Assembly (NCBI GenBank): GCA_030646755.1 | Contig: JAUSKU010000038.1 | Coordinates: forward strand, 1 to 37,302 | Source: Deltaproteobacteria bacterium | GTDB lineage: Bacteria > Desulfobacterota > JAENJC01 | Length of the DNA stretch: 37,302 nt | Reading direction: 5' to 3' | Notes under the pieces: model-generated | Told to the model about the DNA's origin: nothing | Seen by the model: the letters and a program-made list of their open reading frames with translations, nothing else | Database searches by the model: none | Shown here: in pieces, positions 7,459 through 15,129 of the stretch | Numbering within the stretch: position 1 is the first letter of the stretch | How the letters are laid out: each line of letters begins with the position of its first letter | Made by a program: the position numbers and the translations under genes

Positions 7459-9171
7459 ATGAAGCGCATTCAGGATATGATTCCGGAGCCTAAGATTGCC
7501 TATTTCTCTATGGAGATAGGTTTCAGGAACGATATACCTACTTACAGCGGGGGGTTAGGGGTCCTTGCCGGAGACACCATCAAGTCAGCTGCCGACCTTA
7601 ATCTTCCTATGGTTGCAGTGACCCTCTTATACAGGAAGGGTTATTTTATGCAGGAGATAGACGCTACAGGCAGACAGATCGAGCATCCCGTGAAATGGAA
7701 TCCTGCGGACCACATGACGCTCCTCCCCCAGAGGGTGAGGGTGCGCATAGAGGGGAGGGATGTATCTATACAGGCGTGGGTTTACTATATTGACAGCCTT
7801 ACAGGAGGAAGCGTCCCTATTTTCTTCCTAGATACGGATGTCCCGGAGAACAACCAGGAGGACAGGGAGCTGACTCACTGCCTTTATGGCGGAGATGACC
7901 GTTACAGGCTTAAACAGGAGCTGATACTTGGAGTTTGTGGTGTGCGTATCCTGAAGGCCCTCGGATTCCAGATAAAGAAGTACCACATGAACGAGGGACA
8001 CGCCAGCCTATTGACCCTTGAGCTGCTGACCAGATTTAAAAAGGACATTGAAACCGTCTGGGACGAGCGCGCTGTATGGGATACGGAAAAGGTGAAGGAG
8101 CTTTGTGTCTTTACCACCCATACCCCTGTTGAGGCAGGGCATGACAAGTTCTCTTATGACCTGGTCAGGGATGTGGTAGGCGAGGTCATACCATTCGACG
8201 TCCTTAAGGAACTGGCCGGAAAGGATAAGTTGAACATGACCCTTCTGGCCATGAATCTCAGCATGTATATAAACGGGGTGGCAAAAAAGCACGGGGAGGT
8301 ATCAAAAAACCTCTTCCCAGGTTATCAGATCCATGCCATAACCAACGGAGTTCACTCCTTTACATGGACGTGCGAGAGCATGGCAAGGCTTTACGACAAG
8401 TATCTGCCAGGTTGGGCCAACGAGCCGGAACTCTTTGTGAGGATTGGGAAGATCCCGGATGAGGAGATATGGGAGGCCCACATGGAGGCCAAGAAGAAGC
8501 TCATAGATTACGTAAATGAGAAAACCGGGGCAGGTATGGACTGTGATACCCTGACCATCGGGTTTGCAAGGAGGGCTACCGCATACAAGAGGGCAAGCCT
8601 CCTTTTCAGGGATATAGACCGTCTATTGAAGATAGGGAAAGGGAAGCTCCAGCTAATCTATGCAGGAAAGGCCCATCCCAAGGATACTGACGGCAAGAGT
8701 AACATAGAGGAGATATTCAGGAAGAGCGAACAGCTGAAGGGCGCCATAAAGATAGTTTATCTCCAGGGTTACGATATGGACCTGGCGCTGAAGCTTGTTT
8801 CCGGGGTTGATGTCTGGCTGAACACGCCCATGAGGCCCAGGGAGGCCTCCGGAACCAGCGGGATGAAGGCCGCCCACAACGGTGTTGTAAACTTCAGCGT
8901 CCTTGACGGATGGTGGATAGAGGGACATATAGAAGGGTTCACGGGATGGTCTATTGGGCCAGCCCCTACTGAAGCGACCCTTACTGCGAGCACTGATGAT
9001 ATAGATGCCGAAGACCTATATAATAAGCTGGAAAACCTCGTTATTCCCACATACTATGGACAGAGAAATATCTGGGTGAGGATGATGCAGAACGCCATAG
9101 GCAAGAACGCTTATTACTTCAATACCCACAGGATGATGAGGAGGTATGTGACGGAGGCGTATATAAGGTAA
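7459..9171 (+). CDS. glgP: Alpha-glucan phosphorylase (GT35, short form)
   Basis: A 570-residue glycogen/maltodextrin phosphorylase of the short type. It releases glucose-1-phosphate from alpha-1,4-glucans using pyridoxal phosphate. Motifs in order: IAYFSMEIGFRNDIPTYSGG at the N-terminus, YHMNEGHASLL (about 175), FTTHTPVEAGHDKF, ITNGVHSFTW, GFARRATAYKRA, and EASGTSGMKAAHNG with Lys470 as the cofactor lysine. It lacks the extra N-terminal domain of the longer (about 850-residue) actinobacterial enzymes. Start ATG 7459 has GAGGAGG upstream. The element at 7277-7428 ends about 30 bases before the start, so that element may affect its expression. Confidence 0.94.
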   Translation: MKRIQDMIPEPKIAYFSMEIGFRNDIPTYSGGLGVLAGDTIKSAADLNLPMVAVTLLYRKGYFMQEIDATGRQIEHPVKWNPADHMTLLPQRVRVRIEGRDVSIQAWVYYIDSLTGGSVPIFFLDTDVPENNQEDRELTHCLYGGDDRYRLKQELILGVCGVRILKALGFQIKKYHMNEGHASLLTLELLTRFKKDIETVWDERAVWDTEKVKELCVFTTHTPVEAGHDKFSYDLVRDVVGEVIPFDVLKELAGKDKLNMTLLAMNLSMYINGVAKKHGEVSKNLFPGYQIHAITNGVHSFTWTCESMARLYDKYLPGWANEPELFVRIGKIPDEEIWEAHMEAKKKLIDYVNEKTGAGMDCDTLTIGFARRATAYKRASLLFRDIDRLLKIGKGKLQLIYAGKAHPKDTDGKSNIEEIFRKSEQLKGAIKIVYLQGYDMDLALKLVSGVDVWLNTPMRPREASGTSGMKAAHNGVVNFSVLDGWWIEGHIEGFTGWSIGPAPTEATLTASTDDIDAEDLYNKLENLVIPTYYGQRNIWVRMMQNAIGKNAYYFNTHRMMRRYVTEAYIR

Positions 9172-9174
9172 ATA

Positions 9175-9292
9175 TATGGAACGACGTGCATTTCAAACCC
9201 ATCCCCACCCTGACCCTCCCCTTGAAGGGGAGGAAAATTAGTCCCCTCTCCCTCAGGGAGAGGGCAAGGGTGAGGGTGGGTGAAGCAACAAC
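9175..9292. repeat. C/G-rich double-palindrome repeat, copy A
   Basis: Two hairpins, CCTCCCCTTGAAGGGGAGG (about 9218-9236) and CCTCTCCCTCAGGGAGAGG (about 9245-9263), lie inside longer arms CCCATCCCCACCCTGACC and AGGGTGAGGGTGGG. The element at 36491-36570 is an inverted copy of it. TAAATA stands at 9169-9174 and again at 9293-9298, the same hexamer seen beside the mobile elements here, but the outer ends do not clearly match theirs. Confidence 0.75.
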
Positions 9293-9312
9293 TAAATAAG
9301 GAAGGAAAGACG

Positions 9313-9546
9313 ATGAAAGATTTTACAGCGGGAGAGCTTAAGCAGTTTGACGGGAAGGAGGGCAGGCCGGCATATACGGTATACGACGGGAAGGTATATG
9401 ACGTCACAGGGAACCATGAATGGAGGAACGGCCTGCACTCAGGTATCCATCCCTGCGGAGTCGACCTGACGGATGAGATGCTGGACGCACCCCACGGTGA
9501 TGAGGTGATGGAGAAGGTCCCTGTCATCGGAAGGGTGGTAAGTTAA
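9313..9546 (+). CDS. Cytochrome b5-like heme/steroid-binding domain protein
   Basis: A 77-residue single-domain protein of the cytochrome b5-like (MAPR-type) fold: FTAGELKQFDGKEGRPAYT, VYDGKVYDVTGNHEWRNGLH, then HPCGVDLTDEML and a closing helix. Such small bacterial proteins may bind heme; the partner is unknown. A GTG at 9280 in frame would add 11 residues, but GGAAGGAAAG sits correctly before ATG 9313. Six bases separate it from the RNase D gene. Confidence 0.85.
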   Translation: MKDFTAGELKQFDGKEGRPAYTVYDGKVYDVTGNHEWRNGLHSGIHPCGVDLTDEMLDAPHGDEVMEKVPVIGRVVS

Positions 9547-9551
9547 GAAAA

Positions 9552-10673
9552 ATGACGATATCATACAGGGTCATAGAGAAAGATGGTGATTTGGAGGAGC
9601 TGGCTGGGAGACTTTCAGGGGAGGCTTCCTTTGCCATTGATATAGAAGCCGACAGTCTTCACAGTTACGAGGGTAAGGTCTGCCTCGTGCAGATATCAAC
9701 GAGTGAAGAGAATTACATCATAGATGTCTTGAAGCTCTCCAACCTTGAACTGATCAGGCCTGTACTTCTCGATGCCGGGATAGAAAAGGTTTTTCATGGC
9801 GCAGATTATGACATCAGGATGCTGGCCAAGGATTATAGCTTGGAGGTACGCAACCTTTTCGACACCATGATTGCCTCCCAGCTCCTTGGATTAAAGAGTC
9901 TTGGTCTGGCCGCACTCCTGAATGAATATTTCAATCTTAATATCGACAAGGGCTTTCAAAAGGCTGACTGGTCAAAGAGGCCGTTATCAAGGGAAATGCT
10001 CAGTTACGCGGCCCTTGATACCGCTCACCTTCTTGGTCTAAGGGATATACTGGCCTTGAAGCTGGAGGCCAAGGGAAGGATGGAGTGGGCAAGGGAGGAG
10101 TTCCATCTCCTGAGTCTGAACCGTCCCAAGCCCCGACAACTGATATCACCTTTAAAGGTAAAGGGGGCACGGGAGCTCAGCGGCAGGCAGTTGGCCGTCT
10201 TGCAGGTTATACTTGAGTTCCGGGATGAGAAGGCAAAGGAGTTGGACAGGCCGCCGTTCAAGGTCATTGGAAACGACATCCTCCTGGAGATTGCCGGGGC
10301 TCATTTCTCCACAATAGAAGGCCTTAGAACGATTCCCGGGATTACGGAGAGGATAATAGAAAGATATGGTTCAGGACTCCTGGAGGCGATAAAAAAGGGG
10401 AACAGTGTCCCGACGGAGGAGTGCCCTAAGTTTGAACGGCGACAGAGGACAAGAAGGAGTGAGGCAGAGCTCCAGAGATTTGAACAATTGAAGGCTGTTT
10501 CCACCCGTATGGCCAATGAACTTGCTATTGACCCGGCGATCCTCTGTAATAATACATGCATTTCGGCAATAGCCTCGGCTTCTCCTTCTGATATCGAAGA
10601 GGTGATGGCCGGAACCCTGAAGTCCTGGCAGAGGAATATCTTGAGCCGAGAGTTCCGTGCTATATTCGGGTGA
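9552..10673 (+). CDS. rnd: Ribonuclease D
   Basis: A 373-residue 3'-5' exoribonuclease that trims tRNA and other stable RNA ends. The DEDD catalytic residues are visible: FAIDIEADS (Exo I), VFHGADYDIRML (Exo II) and LSYAALDTAHLLGL (Exo III). The HRDC domain follows at about 210-290 (LSGRQLAVLQVILEFRDEKAKELDRPPFKVI). A second helical segment (about 310-373) resembles the C-terminal HRDC-like domain of E. coli RNase D. It probably shares a transcript with the cytochrome b5-like gene. Confidence 0.93.
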   Translation: MTISYRVIEKDGDLEELAGRLSGEASFAIDIEADSLHSYEGKVCLVQISTSEENYIIDVLKLSNLELIRPVLLDAGIEKVFHGADYDIRMLAKDYSLEVRNLFDTMIASQLLGLKSLGLAALLNEYFNLNIDKGFQKADWSKRPLSREMLSYAALDTAHLLGLRDILALKLEAKGRMEWAREEFHLLSLNRPKPRQLISPLKVKGARELSGRQLAVLQVILEFRDEKAKELDRPPFKVIGNDILLEIAGAHFSTIEGLRTIPGITERIIERYGSGLLEAIKKGNSVPTEECPKFERRQRTRRSEAELQRFEQLKAVSTRMANELAIDPAILCNNTCISAIASASPSDIEEVMAGTLKSWQRNILSREFRAIFG

Positions 10674-10677
10674 TTTT

Positions 10678-10974
10678 ATGCCAGATTATTTCATCTCAGA
10701 TGTGACAGAGGCCGATTTGGCCAAAGAGAAGGCAAAGGCCAGGGAGTTACGAGCCAGCCAGTGGTGGAAGAGGAAGCTGGCGGAGGGAATTTGCCATTAT
10801 TGCCACCGCGGTTTTAAGCCGTCAGAGTTGACCATGGACCATGTTGTTCCCATAATCCGCGGAGGGAAGAGCTCGAAGGGTAATGTAGTTCCCTGCTGTA
10901 AGGAGTGCAACAATAAGAAGAAGCACATGCTCCCTATTGAGTGGCAGGAATATCTTGAAGGTCTGGACTCTTGA
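10678..10974 (+). CDS. HNH endonuclease-domain protein
   Basis: A 98-residue protein. The HNH core runs from ICHYCHRGF (first zinc pair), through TMDHVVPIIRGGKSSKGNVVPCC (the DH and N of the motif), to CKECNNKKK (second zinc pair). A GTG start at 10657 is in frame inside rnd, but ATG 10678 immediately after the rnd stop is the natural start. Free-standing HNH proteins of this size are common, and their targets are usually unknown. It once stood directly upstream of the FKBP gene, before the insertion sequence came in. Confidence 0.85.
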   Translation: MPDYFISDVTEADLAKEKAKARELRASQWWKRKLAEGICHYCHRGFKPSELTMDHVVPIIRGGKSSKGNVVPCCKECNNKKKHMLPIEWQEYLEGLDS

Positions 10975-11090
10975 TTTTCATAAAGGATTATCGTATAAGG
11001 TAAGAAAAAATCTATTTAGTTTCCATCCGGAAACCCTAACATATTGAAATAATTATTAAAAATGGATAAATAGTTCTTTATTTTTGCGGT

Positions 11091-11159
11091 CTTTTATGGT
11101 ATATTTCCTCTGCAACTCATTGGAATTACAGACATATTGTCGGAGGGAAGCCGCAAAAA
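11091..11159 (+). promoter_or_regulatory. Inverted repeat abutting the transposase start codon
   Basis: TTTTTGCGG (11091-11099) and CCGCAAAAA (11151-11159) can pair. The second arm ends one base before ATG 11160, and the ribosome site GGAGGG (11142-11147) lies in the loop. A read-through transcript could fold here and limit transposase translation, as known for IS10 and IS50; for this element it is inference. Confidence 0.4.
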
Positions 11160-12524
11160 ATGAGACACAAACTGACAGAGCAGATGGACATATTTCATAC
11201 TATGGGCAGAAACGAGATAGCAAAAGAACTTAAAGGGATATCAGACGTACTTGATGCCAATACTGAGGTACTTGACCCTGTATATAAAGACCTGACCAGA
11301 GAGAGTCGGACAGATACAGGAAGGACAGGCATGACTGCTGAGCAGGTTCTCAGGTCAGCCATACTGAAGCAGTATAGGAATCTCACATACGAAGAGCTTG
11401 AGTTTCATCTTGAAGATTCCAAGTCATTCCGTTCCTTCGCAAGATTGAATATGGGACAGTATCCTGTCTCTTCTGTGTTGCAGGATAATATCAAATGCAT
11501 CAGCGAAGGAACCTGGGAGACTATAAACCGCACCCTGATTCGCTCTGCCGACAAAGACAAGAAGGAAAAAGGCCGCAAGGTAAGGATAGATGCAACAGCA
11601 GTAGAAACAAATATCCATACTCCAAGCGACTCAACCCTTCTCTGTGATGGGGTACGTATAATCACCCGCTGGCTTGAGAATGGACAAGGTCTGAATCCCA
11701 TGCCAACGTATGAATATTCAGACCACAATCGGGTCATGAAAAAGCGGTTCAAGAAGATCCTCAATACCAAGAAGGAGGAAACAAGGAAGGCTGCATATAA
11801 AGAGATGATTCACTATGCCGGTCTTGTCTGCAAATATGCTGAAGACTCCATAGTGCCTCTCGCCCTGCTTAAAGGCGTCACGGATACCGACACTATCCGT
11901 GCCGTGGCTCTTAGAAACAGGATTGAAAAAGCCTCGGGTTTATTGAAGTGCGTAATAGCTCAGACAGAGCGTAGGGTATTCAAGGGAGAAAAAGTCCCTG
12001 CGAATGAAAAAGTGGTGTCCTTCTTTGAAACCCATACAGACATCATAGAGAAGGGGAATCGCGAGACTGAATTCGGCCACAAGGTTTTTTTCACCACAGG
12101 GTCATCAAATCTTGTCCTGGATTGCGTCATAGAAAAGGGAAATCCAGCCGACAGCACAAAATATATGGACATGTTAAACCGTCAGAAGGAGATATTTGGG
12201 CAGGTCCCCCTAAAGACTGTTGCAGACGGAGGATTTGCATCCAAAGAGAATCTCCTGAAGGGAAAGGAGGCCGGAGTAAGGGATGTTGCCTTTTCAAAGA
12301 AGCGTGGGCTGAAAGTCCTTGAAATGGTAAAGAGCACATGGGTTTACAGACAGCTCCATAACTTCCGTGCGGGTATAGAGGCAAACATATCTCACCTGAA
12401 ACGCTCCTTTGGCCTCAGGCGTTGCAACTGGACCGGATGGGAGGGATTCAAACAGTACGTATGGAGTTCAGTTGTTTCCTACAACCTTCTGGCGCTGGCA
12501 AGGTTGAACCTCAAAGCCGCCTGA
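11160..12524 (+). CDS. DDE transposase, ISNCY/IS5-like
   Basis: A 454-residue transposase. An N-terminal helical domain (TGMTAEQVLRSAILKQYRNLTYEELEFHLED) is followed by a DDE catalytic core. The first Asp is in RIDATAVETNIH (about 143), with TPSDSTLLCDGVR after it. The second Asp is in TVADGGFASKEN, and the Glu is in FRAGIEANISHLKRSFG. The string VETNIH.PSDSTLL.DGVR is typical of the ISNCY group with about 450-residue enzymes. It is full length with no break, so probably active. It starts at ATG 11160. Confidence 0.92.
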   Translation: MRHKLTEQMDIFHTMGRNEIAKELKGISDVLDANTEVLDPVYKDLTRESRTDTGRTGMTAEQVLRSAILKQYRNLTYEELEFHLEDSKSFRSFARLNMGQYPVSSVLQDNIKCISEGTWETINRTLIRSADKDKKEKGRKVRIDATAVETNIHTPSDSTLLCDGVRIITRWLENGQGLNPMPTYEYSDHNRVMKKRFKKILNTKKEETRKAAYKEMIHYAGLVCKYAEDSIVPLALLKGVTDTDTIRAVALRNRIEKASGLLKCVIAQTERRVFKGEKVPANEKVVSFFETHTDIIEKGNRETEFGHKVFFTTGSSNLVLDCVIEKGNPADSTKYMDMLNRQKEIFGQVPLKTVADGGFASKENLLKGKEAGVRDVAFSKKRGLKVLEMVKSTWVYRQLHNFRAGIEANISHLKRSFGLRRCNWTGWEGFKQYVWSSVVSYNLLALARLNLKAA

Positions 12525-12733
12525 GTGTAATGCAAGAGACAAACAAATAGAGCTGCAACGGATGACTATTGTCCGAATTTGACCGGAGACAAGCAAAATG
12601 ATCTCGGTAATGGGTTAGAGATAAAAAAGACAGGGTAGAAACATCATAACCTGACGAAATTTGTCACACAAACAGAGTCCAGGTGTTATAAATTCAGGGT
12701 TTCAGGATGGGAACTATTTAAAAGGAGAAACAG

Positions 12734-13153
12734 ATGAATAAAGTTAGCATGCTTGCGTTACTGGTAATGGGTTTTGCAGTGGTAGGTGTTGAAGCGGGTG
12801 CAGCGGAAAAGGTAGTTACTTCTCCATCTGGTCTTAAGTATGTGGATATTGTTGAGGGAAAGGGTGAAAAGGCAGTGTCTGGAAAGGTTGTTACCGTACA
12901 CTACACCGGATGGCTTGAGGATGGAAAGAAGTTCGACAGTTCCAAGGACCGCAATCAGCCCTTTGAATTCACTCTCGGCGTGGGTCAGGTCATTAAGGGA
13001 TGGGATGAAGGAGTAGCTACCATGAAGGTGGGCGGAAAGCGGAAGCTGACAATCCCTTACCAGCTTGGATACGGCGAGCGCGGCATGCCGCCTGTGATAC
13101 CACCAAGGGCGACCCTGATATTCGAGGTGGAGCTTCTTGGAGTGAAGAAGTAA
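12734..13153 (+). CDS. FKBP-type peptidyl-prolyl cis-trans isomerase, exported
   Basis: A 139-residue protein with an N-terminal signal peptide (hydrophobic [13 protein letters not shown], cleavage likely near AGAA-EK) and one FKBP domain (about 30-138): [59 protein letters not shown]. The FK506-pocket residues Tyr, Phe, Val, Ile and Trp are kept. It should act on protein folding in the periplasm. The ribosome site AAGGAG (12722-12727) lies immediately right of the insertion sequence, so its former promoter is now 1.7 kb away. A weak outward promoter in the element (TTGTCA 12661, TATAAA 12687) is possible. Confidence 0.93.
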   Translation: MNKVSMLALLVMGFAVVGVEAGAAEKVVTSPSGLKYVDIVEGKGEKAVSGKVVTVHYTGWLEDGKKFDSSKDRNQPFEFTLGVGQVIKGWDEGVATMKVGGKRKLTIPYQLGYGERGMPPVIPPRATLIFEVELLGVKK

Positions 13154-13165
13154 GGGTGAAGTTTT

Positions 13166-13239
13166 GCCACAGAGGTCACAGAGGACTCAGAAAAGCTTTT
13201 AATTAGCTCTGTTTTCTCTGTGTTCTCTGTGGCTTTTTT
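13166..13239 (+). terminator. Terminator-like palindrome after the FKBP gene
   Basis: GCCACAGAGGTCACAGAG (13166-13183) pairs with CTCTGTGTTCTCTGTGGC (13216-13233) at 16 of 18 positions and is followed by six T. It is also built like a dispersed repeat of the CACAGAG type. Confidence 0.65.
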
Positions 13240-13284
13240 ATCTATCCCGCTTAAGAATGATAATGCTTGTTGCGCCAATAAAAA

Positions 13285-14082
13285 ATGATTAAACTCTATT
13301 TCGAAACATTACCTGTTCTCCATGGTGCATTTGCGCGCCTCGAAAGCAAAATTGAAAAACCAACCTTTATAAAACGCGGAACCTATCATGTCTTCCGTTA
13401 CGAGAAGCAGTCTATTGAAGCGGCCGTAATTCAGAAACTTGCTCGCGTTATCAGTGGTCTTCATGCATCCTTGATACTCCTTCGTGGCGGTTTTGTACAG
13501 GAATTAGGAGTCATTTTTAGGACATTGGATGAATTTAATGAGGATATACTTTTTCTTTGCCAGGCGATACAAACCGGTGAGGTCACTGACTTACATCGAA
13601 AGTACTTGGAATCTTTCTATCAAGAAGAATTTGATGAGCCAGATAATCCTTTTTTGTCCGAACAAAAACGGGCAACCATACCGCGAAAGAAAATTCATGC
13701 AGCTATTGCCAACATGCCTGAAAACGAAATGAATCCGAGCGACGGAAAAGAACTGCATCGAACACTAAGCCAAGCATATTCAGGATATATACATGGGGCG
13801 TCGGTACACATAATGGACATATATGGTGGAAATCCACCACAGTATCATCTTTCAGGAATGTTCAACACGCCACGAATTAATGCATCCATTGACGACGCTT
13901 GGAATTATTTTTATCGCAGCCTCATATCAGTAATGATGGTTGCATTCTCGTTTCATGAGCAGGAACTTCTGCAAGAACTCTACTCCTTCAGGCACTACTT
14001 TGAAAAACAATCTGGCCGAACAGAATGGGAATCTCCAGAAAAGATGATAAAGAAAATCAAAACTAAAAAGCCCCAACAATAA
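13285..14082 (+). CDS. Hypothetical helical protein
   Basis: A 265-residue protein I do not recognise. It is mainly helical, with two regions that look like long helical hairpins: residues 45-95 (EAAVIQKLARVISGLHASL, VIFRTLDEFNEDILFLCQAI) and 205-245 (DAWNYFYRSLISVMMVAF). A conserved-looking YSGYIHGASVHIMDIYGG lies near 170. The C-terminus is basic (KMIKKIKTKKPQQ). It has no signal peptide. The layout recalls HEPN-like or DUF5677-like proteins of accessory regions, but no R-x4-6-H catalytic motif is clear. It has lower G+C than the aromatic operon and no obvious ribosome site, both hinting at transferred DNA. Confidence 0.6.
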   Translation: MIKLYFETLPVLHGAFARLESKIEKPTFIKRGTYHVFRYEKQSIEAAVIQKLARVISGLHASLILLRGGFVQELGVIFRTLDEFNEDILFLCQAIQTGEVTDLHRKYLESFYQEEFDEPDNPFLSEQKRATIPRKKIHAAIANMPENEMNPSDGKELHRTLSQAYSGYIHGASVHIMDIYGGNPPQYHLSGMFNTPRINASIDDAWNYFYRSLISVMMVAFSFHEQELLQELYSFRHYFEKQSGRTEWESPEKMIKKIKTKKPQQ

Positions 14083-14126
14083 AATCAACCCGACCGGGAA
14101 TAGCCTTCTTGAAAGAACATAAGGGG

Positions 14127-14252
14127 TCACGTCACAACATATGACATCCTCCGCGTGTCTTCTGTCCTCTTCAGAGCCCTCTTTAAGGTCTTCTCTTTCT
14201 CAATCTGTTGCGCAAATCGTGTACTTGCCTGTAAAACCTCGGCATCCTTCAT
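14127..14252 (-). pseudogene. Short reverse-strand frame, probable gene fragment
   Basis: Reads MKDAEVLQASTRFAQQIEKE then basic residues, 41 codons in all, and is open upstream on the reverse strand to about 14280. It is charged and helical and may be the broken end of a longer protein. No family is recognised. It lies in the otherwise empty stretch 14083-14304. It may be chance. Confidence 0.25.
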
Positions 14253-14304
14253 CTCAAAATAGTTAGGGTTCTGAGCCAACTTTTAGTTGACTCCTTTGTT
14301 TGAT

Positions 14305-14328
14305 AGTGTATACTTCCAAATATACACT
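14305..14328. promoter_or_regulatory. Palindromic operator before the Phd/PIN pair
   Basis: AGTGTATA (14305-14312) and TATACACT (14321-14328) form a perfect inverted repeat with an 8-base spacer. It ends 11 bases before the antitoxin ATG. Phd/YefM antitoxins autoregulate by binding such sites. Confidence 0.6.
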
Positions 14329-14339
14329 TCGGGGGATAT

Positions 14340-14579
14340 ATGAGAACAGCCACTGCAAAAGAACTTAGGAACAGAACCTCCTCAATCCTGGAAAACATAC
14401 AGAAAGGAAGGGAGATAACCATAACTCTCAGGGGCAAATCCATAGCCGTAATCAAGCCTCTTTTGAAGGAGGAAAGGGAATTCAAACCTGTTGGTTTCGG
14501 GATGTGGAAGGACAGGAAGGACATGAAAAATGTAACCGAATGGGTTGCTGAACGGAGGAAAGAACGATTCCCAAGGTAA
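14340..14579 (+). CDS. Phd/YefM-family antitoxin
   Basis: A 79-residue protein. The N-terminal Phd fold reads TATAKELRNRTSSILENIQKGREITITLRGKSIAVIKPL, with the characteristic helix, then the strands ITITLRGK and AVIKPL. The C-terminal tail (residues 55-79, TEWVAERRKERFPR) is basic and probably wraps the toxin. It should neutralise the PIN toxin that follows and repress its own promoter through the palindrome at 14305-14328. It overlaps the toxin frame by 13 bases if the toxin starts at ATT 14567. Confidence 0.88.
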   Translation: MRTATAKELRNRTSSILENIQKGREITITLRGKSIAVIKPLLKEEREFKPVGFGMWKDRKDMKNVTEWVAERRKERFPR

Positions 14580-14959
14580 TCTTTGATACCGATGTCCTGA
14601 TCTGGTATTTCAGGGGAGACAGCAGCGCTATGGAATTCATGGCGGAGGTTCCATATGAGGACAGGCACATCAGCGCTCTTTGTATGATGGAATTAGTCCA
14701 GGGATGCCTGAATAAGGAAGAACTGAAGAGCGTTAAGAAGTTCGTCAAAGAAAATATCTGCCATGTAATACACCCGGACGAACAGATATCAGAGAAGGCC
14801 ATACATTTGCTGGAGAGGCACGCCATGTCCGATGGACTGCGAACAGTTGATTCTCTTATTGCCGCATCTGCTCTCGTAAAAGGCGCAGACCTTGCAACCG
14901 CAAACTACAAACATTTTAAAAACATCTCCAATCTTGAGGTCAGGAAATTTAATCTCTAA
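14567..14959 (+). CDS. vapC: PIN-domain toxin (VapC-like), apparent ATT start
   Basis: A PIN ribonuclease of about 130 residues. Acidic residues expected for the metal site: FDTDVLIWYF (two Asp near residues 7-9), ALCMMELVQG (Glu), VDSLIAASALV (Asp) and ATANYKHF. The first ATG in frame (14630) falls after the essential FDTD motif. There is no ATG, GTG or TTG between the upstream stop (14549-14551) and that motif. ATT 14567 lies 8 bases after GGAGG and would give the usual N-terminus (M)PKVIFDTD. So the toxin either uses the rare start ATT or has lost its start codon. It pairs with the Phd antitoxin. Confidence 0.8.
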   Translation: MPKVIFDTDVLIWYFRGDSSAMEFMAEVPYEDRHISALCMMELVQGCLNKEELKSVKKFVKENICHVIHPDEQISEKAIHLLERHAMSDGLRTVDSLIAASALVKGADLATANYKHFKNISNLEVRKFNL

Positions 14960-15068
14960 TAATCTGTTCCCGACCCATTCGGACGCCGTACTGAATTCCA
15001 TCCTCACTCTCTCCTTTTCAGATTACTAATTATCAGTAAGAGTTTTTACCAACCGCTAGTAAAAATGA

Positions 15069-15097
15069 TTGATTTATAATCAACCGTCCGATATAAT
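15069..15097 (+). promoter_or_regulatory. Sigma-70-type promoter of the aromatic operon, with palindrome
   Basis: TTGATT (15069-15074), a 17-base spacer, then TATAAT (15092-15097), about 33 bases before the pheA start. A perfect palindrome TTGATT-TAT-AATCAA (15069-15083) covers the -35 box and may be an operator. No T-box, attenuator or leader peptide is seen. Confidence 0.6.
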
Positions 15098-15129
15098 TTA
15101 AAATTCTAAATTAATCTGGGGGTTTGCTG

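Larger units (their letters stand above)
11019..12714 (+). mobile_element. Intact insertion sequence, ISNCY/IS5-like, 1696 bp
   Basis: The left end GTTTCCATCCGGAAACCCT (11019-11037) and the right end, read inward as GTTCCCATCCTGAAACCCT (12696-12714), match at 17 of 19 positions. A perfect target duplication TATTTA flanks it (11013-11018 and 12715-12720). One transposase gene fills most of it. Length and 6-bp duplication fit the ISDol1-type group of ISNCY as I recall it. Clean duplications and an intact gene point to recent insertion. The right end lies 13 bases before the ATG of the FKBP gene, leaving its ribosome site but cutting it off from upstream DNA. The 166 bases between transposase stop and right end hold no gene. 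Confidence 0.85.

Noticed and set aside
9114..9527. 137-codon reverse-strand frame over the repeat and the cytochrome b5-like gene
   Set aside because: It crosses a palindromic repeat and mirrors a recognised gene.
14960..15129. T-box or leader-peptide attenuator before pheA
   Set aside because: No T-box sequence and no short frame rich in Phe or Tyr; only a promoter and palindrome are visible.
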